Below are positions 1-9,513 of a stretch of 64,000 nucleotides of DNA, piece after piece. Positions within the stretch are counted from its first letter, which is position 1. Every line of letters starts with the position of its first letter. The position numbers were made by a program, and so were the translations under genes. Source of the stretch: Aldrovandia affinis (taxonomy: Eukaryota > Chordata > Actinopteri > Notacanthiformes > Halosauridae); contig JAINUG010000020.1 in NCBI GenBank assembly GCA_029706075.1, positions 7,869,546-7,933,545 of the forward strand, given 5' to 3'. The notes under the pieces were generated by a model. The model made no database searches and had not been told where the DNA came from. It saw only the letters and a list, made by a program, of their open reading frames with translations.

Positions 1-777
1 TTGGCATTTCCAGCAGTTTGGTTTGTCTTTTAATTTGGCTCTGTATAATCTGGAGGGTGTCCAGTAAAATCTGTTTATAATTTTAAAATCAATGAGCCTG
101 GTCCAAATTTCTCGTGAGGCTTTCCTACTGTTCTGTAATATAGCAGTCCACTCCTCCTCTGTAAGCCTGATGTTAAGATCTGTTTCCCTTAATGTTTTCA
201 AGGCAGAAGTATTAAAGGACTTCTCCAATAGCAGTGAATAGTAGTGGGATGCCTCATGACCCTTGCCAAACCTATGAAGAATCTGGGAAGGGAAATCTGT
301 CTGAGGTGGAGGGTTGCCTTGTTTAAAAAAGTTGCAGGTGCCTCCAAAACTGATCTTGGGGCAAGCCCCTTTCCTGTTCAAGATCTATGAATGTCTTGAT
401 ATGATCCCCATTATAAAGGCCATTGCAAATCCCCTTCTTTAACCACACCTTCCAGATAAAGGGTGATCGGGCTATACATAATTTCTTGTTCCACCATATG
501 CTGGAAGAGTGACTTAAGAGCGGGTTAATGTTAAGTAGCCTTGAGAGGCGTTGCCATACCCATTGAATATGCGAGAATATGGGGTGACTGCGAGCTCTGG
601 GTGGTAAAGTGGCAGACACACAAAGAAGAGGAGGGAGGGGGTCACACACATGATTTTCTATTGTAAACCAAGGTGGAGCATGTTCAGGGGGCAAGGACCA
701 CTGGGCCAGGTGTCTTAGGCAAAAGGTTAAGGTCACCACCTTACTCCACTTAATATAAAATGGTTTAAAAAACGAAC
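1..777 (-). pseudogene. L1-type LINE ORF2, C-terminal part
   Basis: Read on the minus strand, this is the C-terminal part of an L1-clade ORF2. Codons 739 to 323 give the region after the reverse transcriptase core, with WSLPPEHAPPWFTIEN near the start and FWRHLQLF at the end. A one-base slip in a T run near 328 then shifts the frame. The protein resumes as FKQGNPPPQTDFPSQ, continues through HEASHYYSLLLEKS, and reaches YWTPSRLY and CWKC at the window edge. The W-TP-RL then C-W-C pattern is characteristic of L1 ORF2 tails. The element runs off the left edge. The polymerase core (FADD region) is missing between this piece and the endonuclease at 962-1380. The frameshift and the internal loss mean it is dead. 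Confidence 0.8.
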
Positions 778-961
778 CTGTTCCTTCCCAGTGTTACAGG
801 TATGGTACGCAGCTGCCTGCAATGATGTCTATCGCTGTATTACTGCACTGATCTCTTGCGCATACTATGATTGTTCCTACCATGTATTTATGCACATGTT
901 GTAAGTCGCTCTGGATAAGAGCGTCTGCTAAATGCTTAAAATGTAAATGTAAATGTACCAC
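778..961 (+). repeat. Short interspersed repeat (SINE-like), copy 1
   Basis: About 180 bp, starting near cttcccagtgttacagg and ending in a TGTAAA-type tail (aaatgtaaatgtaaatg). It contains taagtcgctctggataag followed by agcgtctgctaaatgc, a 3-prime module common in fish genomes. The same sequence recurs at 24510-24691 (plus) and, as its 3-prime part only, at 46499-46612 (minus). It sits exactly where the L1 sequence jumps from endonuclease to the C-terminal tail. No RNA polymerase III boxes were convincingly identified, so SINE is a label of convenience. Confidence 0.7.
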
Positions 962-1380
962 CCAGTATGATTGGATAATCACCCATTGTGCTAAGTCTAT
1001 GTTCCAAGTCTCCAAAGAACACTGTGTCATTTATATTAGGTGCGTACACCTTCGCTAATATCACCCTCTGTCCCTGTAACTCAGCTAAGATGATAATAAT
1101 TTGCCCATTACTGTCCCGACACTCTGATGCATTTAAAGGGAAAATATTTGCTAACTAGAATTATAACCCCTCTGCTCTTGCTGGACCCCGGCGAGGCATA
1201 CACATGTCCCACCCAATCCCTGCACACTTTTTGCGACTCCACATCAGATAGGTGACTTTCCTGAATAAAGATAATACCTGGTCTTTTCTGCTTGATCAAC
1301 GAAAAAAAAAAAAAATCCTTTTAATTACCTGGTTCAGACCTTTAACTTTCCACGCGATGAAGCTCAATCCCCCTGCCTTC
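962..1380 (-). pseudogene. L1-type LINE ORF2, endonuclease domain
   Basis: Minus-strand reading gives an apurinic-endonuclease-like domain of an L1 ORF2. It opens near 1380 with SFIAWKVKGLNQVIKR, the usual start of fish L1 ORF2. An A/T-run frameshift near 1302-1314 follows, then PGIIFIQESHLSDVESQ, then RVILAKVYAPNINDTVF, and it ends with YPIILGG at 962. Catalytic-type motifs visible are the QE of IFIQESHL and the VYAPN strand. The next motif, GDFN, is cut off by the inserted short repeat at 778-961. Same strand and element as 1-777. Non-functional because of the frameshift and the missing polymerase. Confidence 0.8.
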
Positions 1381-1955
1381 CCATCAGGTTGCATTGTTCA
1401 TGTAGAAGTTATGTTGTAGCCAGCACATCTCTACGATAAGTGAAAAGGGAGAAAAAAAACACCCCCAAGAAAACAAAAAAACCAAAAGCAAAAAAAAACA
1501 ACAGGAAAAGTGAATAACAAGGGAGAAAAGAAAGGAATGGAAAAATAAAAAGGTCCCACCAAAAAACTGGTTGGTGGACAGTGAACAGTTAACTGCAGTC
1601 TGTGAATTGCAAACTAACAGCAGCCTAAAAGGCAGCACCACCACAGAACACACAATTTAGCATGCTGACATTTTTTCCAACAGTGTGTGGATAGCAGCGT
1701 TGGAGGCCTCATTCTCTGTGCTTTCAGCAGCTCCATCGCAATCTTGAGGAATATCTGGAGACTTTTGCCTGGTCTGATATCGTCTGTGACCTTCTTGCTT
1801 TTGTCCCACTTTTTATTAGTCGACCATGGCGGTGTATATTAAAACACTGAACTTAGTCAGAAACGTTGCAGTATATCGTAATTTTACTAAATAAATGCGG
1901 TGGTGCTCAAAGTTTCCCTCTCAAGCCGCCATTCTCGGTCATGTCACGTGACGTC
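1381..1955 (-). repeat. L1-type LINE 5-prime end with ORF1 start
   Basis: This lies upstream of the endonuclease on the minus strand. About 1815 to 1663 reads as the N-terminal part of an L1 ORF1-like protein (GQKQEGHRRYQTRQKSP, then ESTENEASNAAIHTLLEKM). Before it is a 5-prime leader with CG-containing sequence (tgaccgagaatggcggc near 1945). The stretch 1400-1660 is purine/pyrimidine-biased low-complexity DNA where most of ORF1 should be, so ORF1 is internally deleted. With the two entries to the left, this makes one badly deleted L1 copy spanning 1-1955. Confidence 0.55.
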
Positions 1956-2089
1956 CCTTTTATTCTTATTTTAATATTCTTTCCTTGGTTGGACCACCGA
2001 GTAAAAACACCACCCGTATCTTTTTCCCGCATTATGTTGTAGGATGTCACCTAACATCATGTCATATTTTCTTTATATCATCGGTTGTT

Positions 2090-2533
2090 TGTTTTCTTTA
2101 CATCATCTAGGCCTACCATCTATTTTCTTATGCCTAATGAATTCATTTCTTTGGTGATGTCACTCCAAATTGTTTTCTTCTCTGTTGGTGTTGTTTTCCT
2201 CTGCTGCAATGTAGCATTGTGATGCTGTACCTCGTTGACCAATACCTCTATTTCCTGATCTGTAAATGTAAGTTTTCTTTTTCTTGTTGTTTCCTCACTA
2301 CAGCCTCATTGCTGCGTACCTATTTCTTGGCATGATCTGGACATGTGAGCATGGCATGTTGTTTCTGACCCTTTTTATGGGTGTAACCTACCGCAAATTG
2401 CGAATGAGGGCTTTTCATTTCTTACATTGCCTAATTAGAACCAGTCTTCGTTGTTAATGTGTCGCTATTTGTGACTGCAAAATAGCCGCAACAAAATAGC
2501 AACCATCTTTGCGCTGCGACTAAATCTGGCCCA
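2090..2533 (-). pseudogene. PIF/Harbinger relic with Myb/SANT-like gene start
   Basis: The minus strand from about 2290 to 2120 encodes a Myb/SANT-like DNA-binding N terminus: KRKRKLTFTDQEIEVLVNEV, then KTIWSDITKEMN, interrupted by a TAG. Such proteins are the second gene of vertebrate PIF/Harbinger transposons. The right end at 2533 (ggccagatttagtcgcag when reversed) resembles the gggccctattttt-type terminus seen at 63283. The transposase gene is not visible. I infer a truncated Harbinger copy; its left boundary against the L1 is uncertain. Confidence 0.55.
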
Positions 2534-2566
2534 CACACTTACAAAGACAGAGAGAGAGAGACCTGA

Positions 2567-2748
2567 AGACCTCTCTGTTCTAGACCCGCCCCAAACCTCT
2601 CTGTTCTAGACCCGCCCCAAACCCCTCTGTTCTAGACCCGCCCAAACCCTGTTCAGATCCACCCCAAACCCCTCTGTTCTAGATCCACCCCAAACACCTC
2701 TGTTCTAGACCCACTCCAGACCTCTGTTCTAGACCCACTCCAAGCCTC
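2567..2748. repeat. 24-bp minisatellite, left half
   Basis: Tandem copies of a unit close to ctctgttctagacccgcc plus ccaaac, with substitutions (agatccaccc, agacccactcc) and occasional shorter units. The array resumes at 3665, so the LINE at 2750-3664 landed inside a pre-existing minisatellite. Confidence 0.9.
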
Positions 2749-2749
2749 T

Positions 2750-3664
2750 TGGATTGATCTTGATATGGACATTAGTAGCAAAATAGTTAAATTTGCAGAT
2801 GATACTAAACTTGGGGGTTTGGCAAACAGTTTGGAATCGACTAAAGTAATCCAAGATGATTTAAACAAAATCCAAAAATGGGCAGATACATGGCAGATGA
2901 CGTTCAATATTGCTAAATGTAAGGTTATGCATGTGGGAAATAAAAACATTAGACAGGAGTATTTTATGGGAGGAGAAAAGTTAGTAGGTGTTCAATTTGA
3001 AAAGGACTTAGGAGTTGTAGTTGATCAAAGCCTATCTGCATCAAAGCAGTGTGCTACAGCAGTGAAAAAAGCCAACAGGATGCTGGGATACATAGCAAAA
3101 AGTATTGAGTATAAATCAAAGAAGGTTATATTAATGTTATATAATGCCTTTGTCAGACCGCACTTAGAATATTGTGTGCAGTTCTGGGCACCGCACTACA
3201 AGAAAGATATTGAAGCTCTTGAAAAAGTCCAAAGAAAGGCAACTAAACTGATACCTGGTATGAAAGGTAAAAGTTATGATGATAGACTTAAGGCACTCAA
3301 TCTATTTAAACTTAGCAAACGGAGACTTAGGGGGGATTTGATTGAGGTTTTTAAATTCCTAAAAGGGATTAACAAAGTAAAATACCAAAGATTTTTTAAG
3401 ATAAGTGGGGTCAGCAGAACAAGAGGCCACAGGTGGAAATTAGCTAAAGGCAAATTCCGCACAGATATTAGGAAGTTTTTCTTTACACAGAGAGTTGTCA
3501 ATGCCTGGAACAGCTTGCCAGGTCAGGTAGTAGAGGCAGAAATGCTTGGGCTATTCAAGTCCAGGCTAGATGTAGTACTAGATGCTCTTTAGATTAGGAC
3601 ATGATGAGCCTAGATGGGCCGAACGGCCCGTTCTCATCATTATGTATTCTTATGTTCTTATGTT
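2750..3664 (+). mobile_element. 5-prime truncated CR1-like LINE insertion
   Basis: A LINE 3-prime end containing the C-terminal half of a reverse transcriptase (listed separately), a short 3-prime UTR with gggccgaacggcccgttc, and a terminal repeat of attcttatgttcttatg. The same family appears on the minus strand at 37768-39900. A related 3-prime end is at 21345-21397. The insertion splits a 24-bp minisatellite. The 5-prime truncation is typical of target-primed reverse transcription. I place it in the CR1/L2/Rex group of non-LTR elements by motif style only. Confidence 0.85.
2765..3592 (+). CDS. CR1-like LINE reverse transcriptase, C-terminal half
   Basis: An uninterrupted 275-codon frame starting inside the reverse transcriptase. 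The catalytic aspartates appear at residues 11-14 (FADD in VKFADDTKLGG). Then come the thumb motifs WADTWQMTFNIAKCKVMH (about 39-56) and EKDLGVVVDQSLS (about 79-91), and the C-terminal region typical of CR1-like elements: VRPHLEYCVQFWAPHYKKD, VQRKATKLIPG, KRRLRGDLIEVFKFLKG and VVNAWNSLPGQVVE. Fingers, palm motifs 1-2 and endonuclease are absent through 5-prime truncation, so the ATG at 2765 is not a natural start. The open frame suggests a fairly recent insertion. No function is expected. Confidence 0.85.
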   Translation: MDISSKIVKFADDTKLGGLANSLESTKVIQDDLNKIQKWADTWQMTFNIAKCKVMHVGNKNIRQEYFMGGEKLVGVQFEKDLGVVVDQSLSASKQCATAVKKANRMLGYIAKSIEYKSKKVILMLYNAFVRPHLEYCVQFWAPHYKKDIEALEKVQRKATKLIPGMKGKSYDDRLKALNLFKLSKRRLRGDLIEVFKFLKGINKVKYQRFFKISGVSRTRGHRWKLAKGKFRTDIRKFFFTQRVVNAWNSLPGQVVEAEMLGLFKSRLDVVLDAL

Positions 3665-3838
3665 CTCTCTGTTCTAGACCCGCTCCAGACCTCTGTTCTA
3701 GACCCACTCCAAACCCCTCTGTTCTAGACCCACTCCAAGCCTCTCTGTTCTAGACCTGCCCCAAACCTCTCTGTTCTAGCCCCATCTCAAACCTCTTTGT
3801 TCTAGCCCCGCCTCAAAGATCTCTGTTCTAGCCCCTGA
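3665..3838. repeat. 24-bp minisatellite, right half
   Basis: Continuation of the ctctgttctagaccc array after the LINE, becoming more diverged toward 3838 (ctagccccgcctcaaag). Confidence 0.9.
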
Positions 3839-4595
3839 GCTGTAATGTATTTTATGGGTATAGTTAAATATTACAGCAGCTCTGCATGCCCTCATTTTCC
3901 ACTGCCATCTGTGTGAAAATGTGCTAAACTGTGAGGAGGAGTTGATCTGCAGAGCTGGGAAGGGACCAGGGGAGACAGAGAGTGAGAAAGAGAGAGCTGT
4001 GAAATGCAGTCTCTCTAATGAGAATTTCCCTTTAGCAGATTAGTAGGATGTCTAGTGACATTTAGCAATGCCTAGAGAGATAAGGGCTGTGCAGTCAAAC
4101 AGCCTCCACATTCGCCAAAATCTGCACTTTTTAAATTTGGCAAAATCAGCAGTCCCCAAGGCCCCCCATCCAGATTGCCCCAGACACACTTCACCAGGGC
4201 CTGCCTGTGGCTTGGTCTGGTAATTTTTCAATTTTTCCACTTACACAGTTCATTTAGACACGTGTGTAGTTCATTTAGAGACACACACTCGCAAAATTGG
4301 AAGCAATAGATGGACAGATTGTCTGTCTATACAATCCAATGATTGTTCTTGCTGTTCAGCGGTGAGAGACAGAGCTTTTGCATTCAATCATCTGTGTACA
4401 CAAGGCACCTTTAGTCCAAGATTCAAAAAAACATTTGCTACTAATACATACATGAGCTGTTTTTTTCCTTCACAAATGGTTTGGCAAGTCTGGCCATCAC
4501 TAAAATGAACTCTCCAGAATAATTTAGTGAAGAACTAGACTCACACTTTGCATCTACATATAACTGTCAAAATAAAGGTAATTGAGTAAATAAAG
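3839..4595. other. No recognisable feature
   Basis: Unique-looking, moderately AT-rich DNA. No convincing coding frame, terminal repeat or tandem array was seen. A short purine stretch (agagagtgagaaagagaga) lies near 3980. Confidence 0.5.
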
Positions 4596-5894
4596 GGTTC
4601 TGTTGGCTCTATTATGGTGTGGGTGCATTTTCCTGCCATGGTTTAGGCCCACTCAATCCCTTAGAGCAGTGGTTCTCAAAGTGGGCGTTGTGACCCCCTT
4701 GGGGCCTACAATTCATGTGTTAGCCTACCATTTTTCTTTTAACAATCAGAGTATGTAGCCTACAATATTTTGGTTCTCAAACTTTTCAGCCTGTGACTCC
4801 CAGTAGAGACACGACCCCCACATTCCCCCTCCCCCAAAGTACTTACGACAATTTGGATTGAGTGCTCTGCTTGCAAGAGCTCTCTGTGTATAATACAGTG
4901 TGTGAAATTAACGCCATGTGTTACTTTTAAGACTCTTGCCTTCAGTAATTTATTTTTACCCGCCTTATTATTTATTTATTTTGCCCAGCTTTGTGAAAAT
5001 GTCATTGTTGGTACACGTTTTCTCCAGCACAGTGCAAACGCATGTCCTCACTGTTTCAAGCTCACATCATTTTATTTTATTTTTCACCTGAAAAAGTCTA
5101 CTGGTTTATCAGCATGAGAGGGATAGGTGTGGCATTTCTGAATGAAATTAATCGGTTGCTTCAGTGACTTGTCAATATGAGTATCACCTAAATGTATTAA
5201 CGTTAATAAACATTTTCCCAGTAACCTTGTCTAAATGTATTTACGACATGTCAGTTACTGTACATTTACAGCGCAACACTAAACATACTAGCCTACACAC
5301 AGTGTGTGTGCATACTTTTTTTTTGCACCTAGCTAATGTTAAACTGCAAAATGGTTAACAGTGGTTAATCACTAAAAACAAGAACACAACAGATATCAAG
5401 ACAACAGTCACCCTGAAGCAATTCATGAAATTAATTCAGAAAAACCTCCAAATGATACGGGACATGACAAACGCATGGGTAAGGTCGTCCACCACCAATC
5501 TGATCAATCGTCCAAGTGTAGGAAATATTGAGACAAATTTTTGTTTTATCACCAATGACTACGTTTACATGCACACCATATTCCGATTAAGGTCCATATT
5601 CGGGTTAAGGCAATATTCCGAATAAGGTGTTTACATGCGCCGCAGAATGTTGAGCTACGGGAATATTCCCGTTTACATGTTAATCGGCATATTCCGAATA
5701 AACCAGCGATGTAGTGCCGCGCAAGGGCTTTCTGGGAACTCAGCTGAATAAATAGGCGCGTTATTTTCCTGCAGTAATTCCCATTTCCACAAAAGGCTTG
5801 AAAATGCTTGCTTTTGCGTTATATTGTGTTGTCTTCTTAGCACTTCTACATCATAATGTAACAAGAACACTCGTTCTCATTCACATCCTCAACC

Positions 5895-6262
5895 ATGGCA
5901 GACGAGAACGCGAGGAAATGGCAAATGGAGCTATGGTACTTGCTAATATGCCATTTATGCCAATCAGAACCCCCCCGGAGACTATGGATGAAAGTTCGCA
6001 GCCAGGACTGGTGGTACAGAGTAGTGATGGTAGAGTTTACGGATGCAGAGTGGAGAGAAAATTTCCGCATGTCGAGAGACTCATTCAACAAACTGTGCCG
6101 AATGATGGAAAGGGTTATGGAACCTTCCCAAGACACAGTACGTGCGCCTGTGCCACTTCCAATGCGCGTTGCTATCGTTCTGTACAAACTGGCAAGTTGT
6201 GCTGAGTATCGTGTGGTTGCGAATCAGTTCGGTGTCCACAAGTGTACGGTGAAGAAATGTGT
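5895..6262 (+). pseudogene. HARBI1-like Harbinger transposase, N-terminal fragment
   Basis: The plus frame opens at MADENARKWQMELW and continues QDWWYRVVMVEFTDAEWR, ENFRMSRDSFNKLCRMM, PMRVAIVLYKLASCAEYR and VANQFGVHKCTVKKCV. These are conserved N-terminal helices of PIF/Harbinger DDE transposases, including the helix-turn-helix-like FGVHKCTVKK segment. After about residue 122 the frame runs into antisense sequence of the Myb gene and ends at 6347. The whole DDE nuclease domain is missing, so no activity is expected. Family members are usually about 350-400 residues. Confidence 0.85.
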
Positions 6263-6425
6263 CTGCTTCTTTGAGTTTGTCGCACACCCTTTTAAAAATA
6301 TCGCTATTGCGGTGCTTTCGCCCATCGATGTATTCCATGATATTTAGATCTTTCATGATTTGAATACATAAATTTGTCTCATCCTCGCTCCAGAAGTGAT
6401 TACTTTTCTGAGTGCTTTTCGCCAT
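6250..6425 (-). pseudogene. Harbinger Myb/SANT-like protein, N-terminal fragment
   Basis: Minus-strand frame starting at 6425: MAKSTQKSNHFWSEDETNLC, then IQIMKDLNIMEYIDGRKHR and IFKRVCDKLKE. The W-S-x-D-E-T start with a helix and the following F-K-R-V-x-x-K-L are the first two helices of a Myb/SANT (trihelix-like) DNA-binding domain, the accessory protein encoded by Harbinger elements. It then runs into the antisense of the transposase. It converges with the transposase gene; the internal deletion removed both 3-prime halves. Confidence 0.75.
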
Positions 6426-6737
6426 GTTGCCAAATTGCTAGCTAAAGCTATTGCTATAGCAACCAAGCTAAATTACCCAGATTCCTTGCAAAATGAACAT
6501 GCGCAGACGTAAATTAATATTCCGTTAAGGGCATATTCCGACTAACATGTTTACATGACCCAATAATCGGGTTAATACAGGCATATGCCAGGGTCTTATT
6601 CGAATTTTAGTAATCCGAATATGACCTTAATCGGGTTATGGCAATCGGGTTAAGGCGTTTACATGACTCATACGTAATCGGAATATTGTCATTATTCCGA
6701 TTAATACAGGAATATGGTGTGCATGTAAACGTAGTCA

Positions 6738-6856
6738 ATGAGGTGCAACACCCCCAATGTGTTGTGTGTACAGAAGTGCTTGCACACGAAAGCCTAAAGC
6801 CCATAAAAATGAAACAACACTTGCTAACCAAGCATCCCTCTCATGCTGATAAATGA
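6738..6856 (+). pseudogene. hAT transposase BED-type zinc finger fragment
   Basis: Right of the nested Harbinger the plus strand reads NEVQHPQCVVCTEVLAHESL, then KPIKMKQHLLTKHPSHADK and a stop. C-x2-C followed by H-x4-H is a BED-like zinc finger at the N terminus of hAT (ZBED/Charlie-type) transposases. The residues before it (GNIETNFCFITN) lie left of the Harbinger at 5521-5556. Remnants downstream (AQMASYEVTYLIAQSN) match the next conserved block of this family. The catalytic core is deleted. Confidence 0.8.
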
Positions 6857-7358
6857 GTTGAAAGGAAAGAGAATTGCGGGACCAAAAACAAGTAATAACA
6901 CAGCAAACCACAATCCCTGACAAAGCTCAAATGGCATCGTATGAGGTGACATACTTAATTGCACAGTCAAACAGTCACGTTTGCGTGCTTGTCAAGATTG
7001 TTGGAAAGCATCTCGGGTGATGGGGATTGCGAGTCTCTACCAATTTTGGGGGTCGCGGGCTGAAAAGTTTGAGAACCACTGGCTTGGAGGGCAAGGTAAA
7101 CATCAATAAATACAAAGTCATTCTGAGTGATCACCTTCATCCTATGGTGAAGCATTTCTACACTGATGGGAGTGGTTTCTTCCTGAATGACAATGCCCCC
7201 ACCCACAGGCCACAAGTGGTCACTGAATGGTTTGATAAATAAAAGCCATGTAAGCCATATGCCATGGCCGTCTCAGTCACCGGATCTCAACCCAACTGAA
7301 CACTTATCGGAGATTCTTGAGCAGCGCCTGAGACAGCGTTTTCCGCCACCATCACCAC

Positions 7359-8061
7359 CATTTCCGCTGATGCACGCTAATAAGGAAGGTGGAAAACGGG
7401 GGACAGTGGAGATAAAACAACATCTTGAGGTCCACTTCCTGCAGGATAACACGTGCGGGAGCAGCCAGGCCCATTCATCCCCTCCATCCACTTTAATCTC
7501 TGCAGCCCAGCTGCTGTTCAGCACAGTAATCACTCCGGACCAGTGCCTGCCTCGCGCGGCTGACTCATTTAAAATGCATTGTGTCTGATGCCACAACATT
7601 TCCCAGTGGCCCCTCCAGCCGCACACAACACATCAGTGGATTTGCATATTTTAACAGGGAAATCAGGAAGAATTCCCCCGGTCATTCATTCCCCCCACCC
7701 CCACTGTGATAACGTGTTTTTTTTTTTTTAAGGTATACAATGTGGAGGGGGTGGGGGTGGATGTACTTTGAAATTTGAATTGAAAGTGTGTTTCCTACCT
7801 GTCTACCGGTTGAAAAGTGCAAAATGTATCCCTACGAGTGCTTTCATTAGCCTCTGCATGTTTTTCCCTGTTGAATATAGGAATGTTAGTCAACACACAT
7901 CAGCAGACCTGGGAACATTAAAGCCTGAACACATGATTATTCAGTTATGGTTATAATTATGGAATTATGGTTATGTGAGTAGTGAATGCGTGTGAGTTGT
8001 GAGTATTTATAAGAACATTTTCCCCCATTACGCCTGTTGCTGCTGCAAAGCCAATTTGTTA
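7359..8061. other. Unique non-coding DNA
   Basis: No transposon ends or coding frames recognised. 7400-7650 has balanced composition and looks like ordinary single-copy sequence (it includes tttgcatattttaacag). A T run followed by a GGGGGTGG-rich patch lies near 7720-7760. Confidence 0.5.
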
Positions 8062-8450
8062 TCCAGGGACTGTGTAATCCATTAACTGTGTAATCCAGGG
8101 ACTGTGTAATCCATTAACTGTGCTATCCAGGGACTGTGTAATCCATTAACTGTGTAATCCATTCACTGTGTAATCCATGAACTGTATAATCAAGGGACTG
8201 TGTAATCCATTAACTGTGTAATCCATTAAGTGTGTAATCCATTGAATGTGTAATCCATTAACTGTTTAATCCATGAACTGTGTAATCAAGGGACTGTGTA
8301 ATCCATTAACTGTGTAATCCATTAAGTGTGTAATCCACTGAATGTGTAATCCATTAACTGTGTAATCCAGGGACTGTGTAATCCATTAAGTGTGTAATCC
8401 GGGGACTGTGTAATCCATTAAGTGTGTAATCCGGGGACTGTGTAATCCAT
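8062..8450. repeat. 16-bp minisatellite
   Basis: About 24 tandem copies of ctgtgtaatccattaa, with variants (ctgtgtaatcaaggga, gtgtgtaatccattga, ctgtgtaatccaggga). Some variants recur in the same order near 8170-8270 and 8275-8350, suggesting block duplication. Confidence 0.9.
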
Positions 8451-9245
8451 AATCTTAAATTATGGATTGTCTTAAATTATATTACAGTACCAGTCAAAAG
8501 TTTGAGCACACCTGCTGGAAACTAGATTTATCTCATAATTGACAATGATTTACACCGTATACGTTTCTGTAAATACTTGAAAATGACAAAAAACGCATGT
8601 AACAACAAACAAAAGGAACATCAAAGCAATGTTCAAGAAAATTGAATTGAAAATTGAATCTTGGATTCTTCAATATAGCCACCCTTTGCCATGATAACAG
8701 CCTCATAAACATGGGCCATTTGTTTAATAAGTTTCAGGAGAAAATCACCCGATATGTCTTCCCAGCTCTCCTGCAGCAATTCCCAGAGACACTTGTGGGT
8801 TGCTTTGCTTTGACTGTTCTGTCCAGTTCATCCCATGCAAGTTCTATGGGATTGAGGTCTGGACACTGGGCATGTCAGGTCAGTTTGAGTTGTCCTTCAC
8901 GCTCCTCCTTCACCAGATAGTTCTTATACAACTTCAAGGTGTGTTTTGGGTCATTATCTTGCTGAAGAATGAAGGAGTGCCCGGTTAGCCGTAATCCAGA
9001 TGTAAGGTGTACTCAAACCTTTGACTGGTACTGTATGTCAGGCTTTTAATATGAGGATAATCCTTGTATTTTGTAGTAGCGAGTCAGGCAAGCAGCATCA
9101 GGGGTAGTGAGTGCATCATCATCATCATCATCATCATATCATCATCAGAGCAGCAGAAGCAGTCAGCATTGTCACCGGAGAGTCAGAGAAGGTCAAGGTC
9201 AGATCATCAAGCTTCATCTGTTGTGGACCCCACCAGTCGCCACTG
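8448..9245 (-). mobile_element. hAT-like element end, interrupted by a Tc1-like element
   Basis: The right end at 9245 is ccaccagtcgccactg, the complement of cagtggcgactggtgg, which begins a second copy at 46041. The two copies share the interior: ggtcaaggtcag, the gagtcaggcagg region, tatgaggataatcc, and the block around atgtcaggttttt. An ATC/GAT microsatellite sits inside both. Here the element is split at TA by a 549-bp Tc1-like element (8485-9033). The sequence around the split matches the uninterrupted copy at 46320-46340. No coding capacity. The left boundary is approximate. Confidence 0.65.
8485..9033 (-). mobile_element. Tc1/mariner-like deletion derivative
   Basis: Inverted termini cagtaccagtcaaaagtt and aacctttgactggtactg with TA on both sides (8483-8484, 9034-9035). 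Minus-strand remnants of a Tc1-like transposase C terminus are readable: ILQQDNDPKHTLK-like near 8960, CPDLNPIELAWDELDRTV near 8845, and AHVYEAVIMAKGGYIEES near 8700. The copy lacks the transposase N terminus and is non-autonomous. Confidence 0.85.
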
Positions 9246-9513
9246 TAGAGTACAGAAGCGTTGATCAATAGGTGTTCTGGAGTATCCACCAGTTTAAAAA
9301 TGAATTGGGCACAGTTGTGGTAGGATCTACAGCAGCAGTTGTTCTGGTTTCTGTCACAGCTGATCTCTTGATCAATTAAGATTTTTGAAAGCATGCATGG
9401 ACTTTTCTACGATAATGTTGTCCTTAAACTTGTTTTGTCACAATGCAGGTCTGGCTCGTTGCCATTTGCTCTGTCATTGAATTGGTTCATTTCCCGCAAA
9501 CAGTTCAGTTTAA
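9246..9513. other. No recognisable feature
   Basis: Between the hAT-like end and the L2 fragment. Nothing convincing on either strand. Confidence 0.5.

Larger units (their letters stand above)
5557..6736 (+). mobile_element. PIF/Harbinger element, internally deleted
   Basis: Near-perfect long terminal inverted repeats: gactacgtttacatgcac at the left, and its complement ending cgtagtc at 6736. Both ends are followed inward by many attccgattaa/aatcgggttaa motifs. The 3-bp duplication AAT flanks both ends, as expected of Harbinger. Inside are the starts of two convergent genes, a HARBI1-like transposase (plus) and a Myb/SANT-like protein (minus), fused by an internal deletion near 6262. It lies inside the hAT transposase frame at 4667-7081; removing it restores FITN-EVQHPQCVVC. 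Confidence 0.9.
4667..7081 (+). mobile_element. hAT transposon, internally deleted, with nested Harbinger
   Basis: Termini are cagtggttctcaaagtgg at 4667 and aaaagtttgagaaccactg ending at 7081, a classic hAT (Charlie-like) inverted repeat. The flanking 8-bp duplications are ccttagag (4659-4666) and gcttggag (7082-7089), 6 of 8 matching. It carries the N terminus of a BED-finger hAT transposase on the plus strand, itself interrupted by a Harbinger element at 5557-6736. The hAT catalytic domain and dimerisation region are missing, so the copy is non-autonomous. It inserted into a Tc1-like transposase. Confidence 0.85.
4596..7358 (+). mobile_element. Tc1-like transposase fragment split by a hAT
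   Basis: Two blocks of one Tc1-like transposase. The left block (4596-4666) reads SIMVWVHFPAMV and stops at the hAT insertion. The right block (about 7090-7358) reads GKVNINKYKVILSDHLHP, then FLNDNAPTHRPQVVTEWF, a TAA, and then WPSQSPDLNPTEHLSEIL and RLRQRFPPPS. The DNAPTH aspartate and the SPDLNPTEHLSEIL glutamate are the second and third residues of the DDE catalytic triad. A stop codon inside the catalytic domain and loss of the N terminus make it a relic. The hAT at 4667-7081 lies between the blocks with an 8-bp target duplication. Confidence 0.8.

Noticed and set aside
8062..8450. CRISPR-like array
   Set aside because: The repeats are contiguous 16-bp tandem units without unique spacers, in a vertebrate-type genome.
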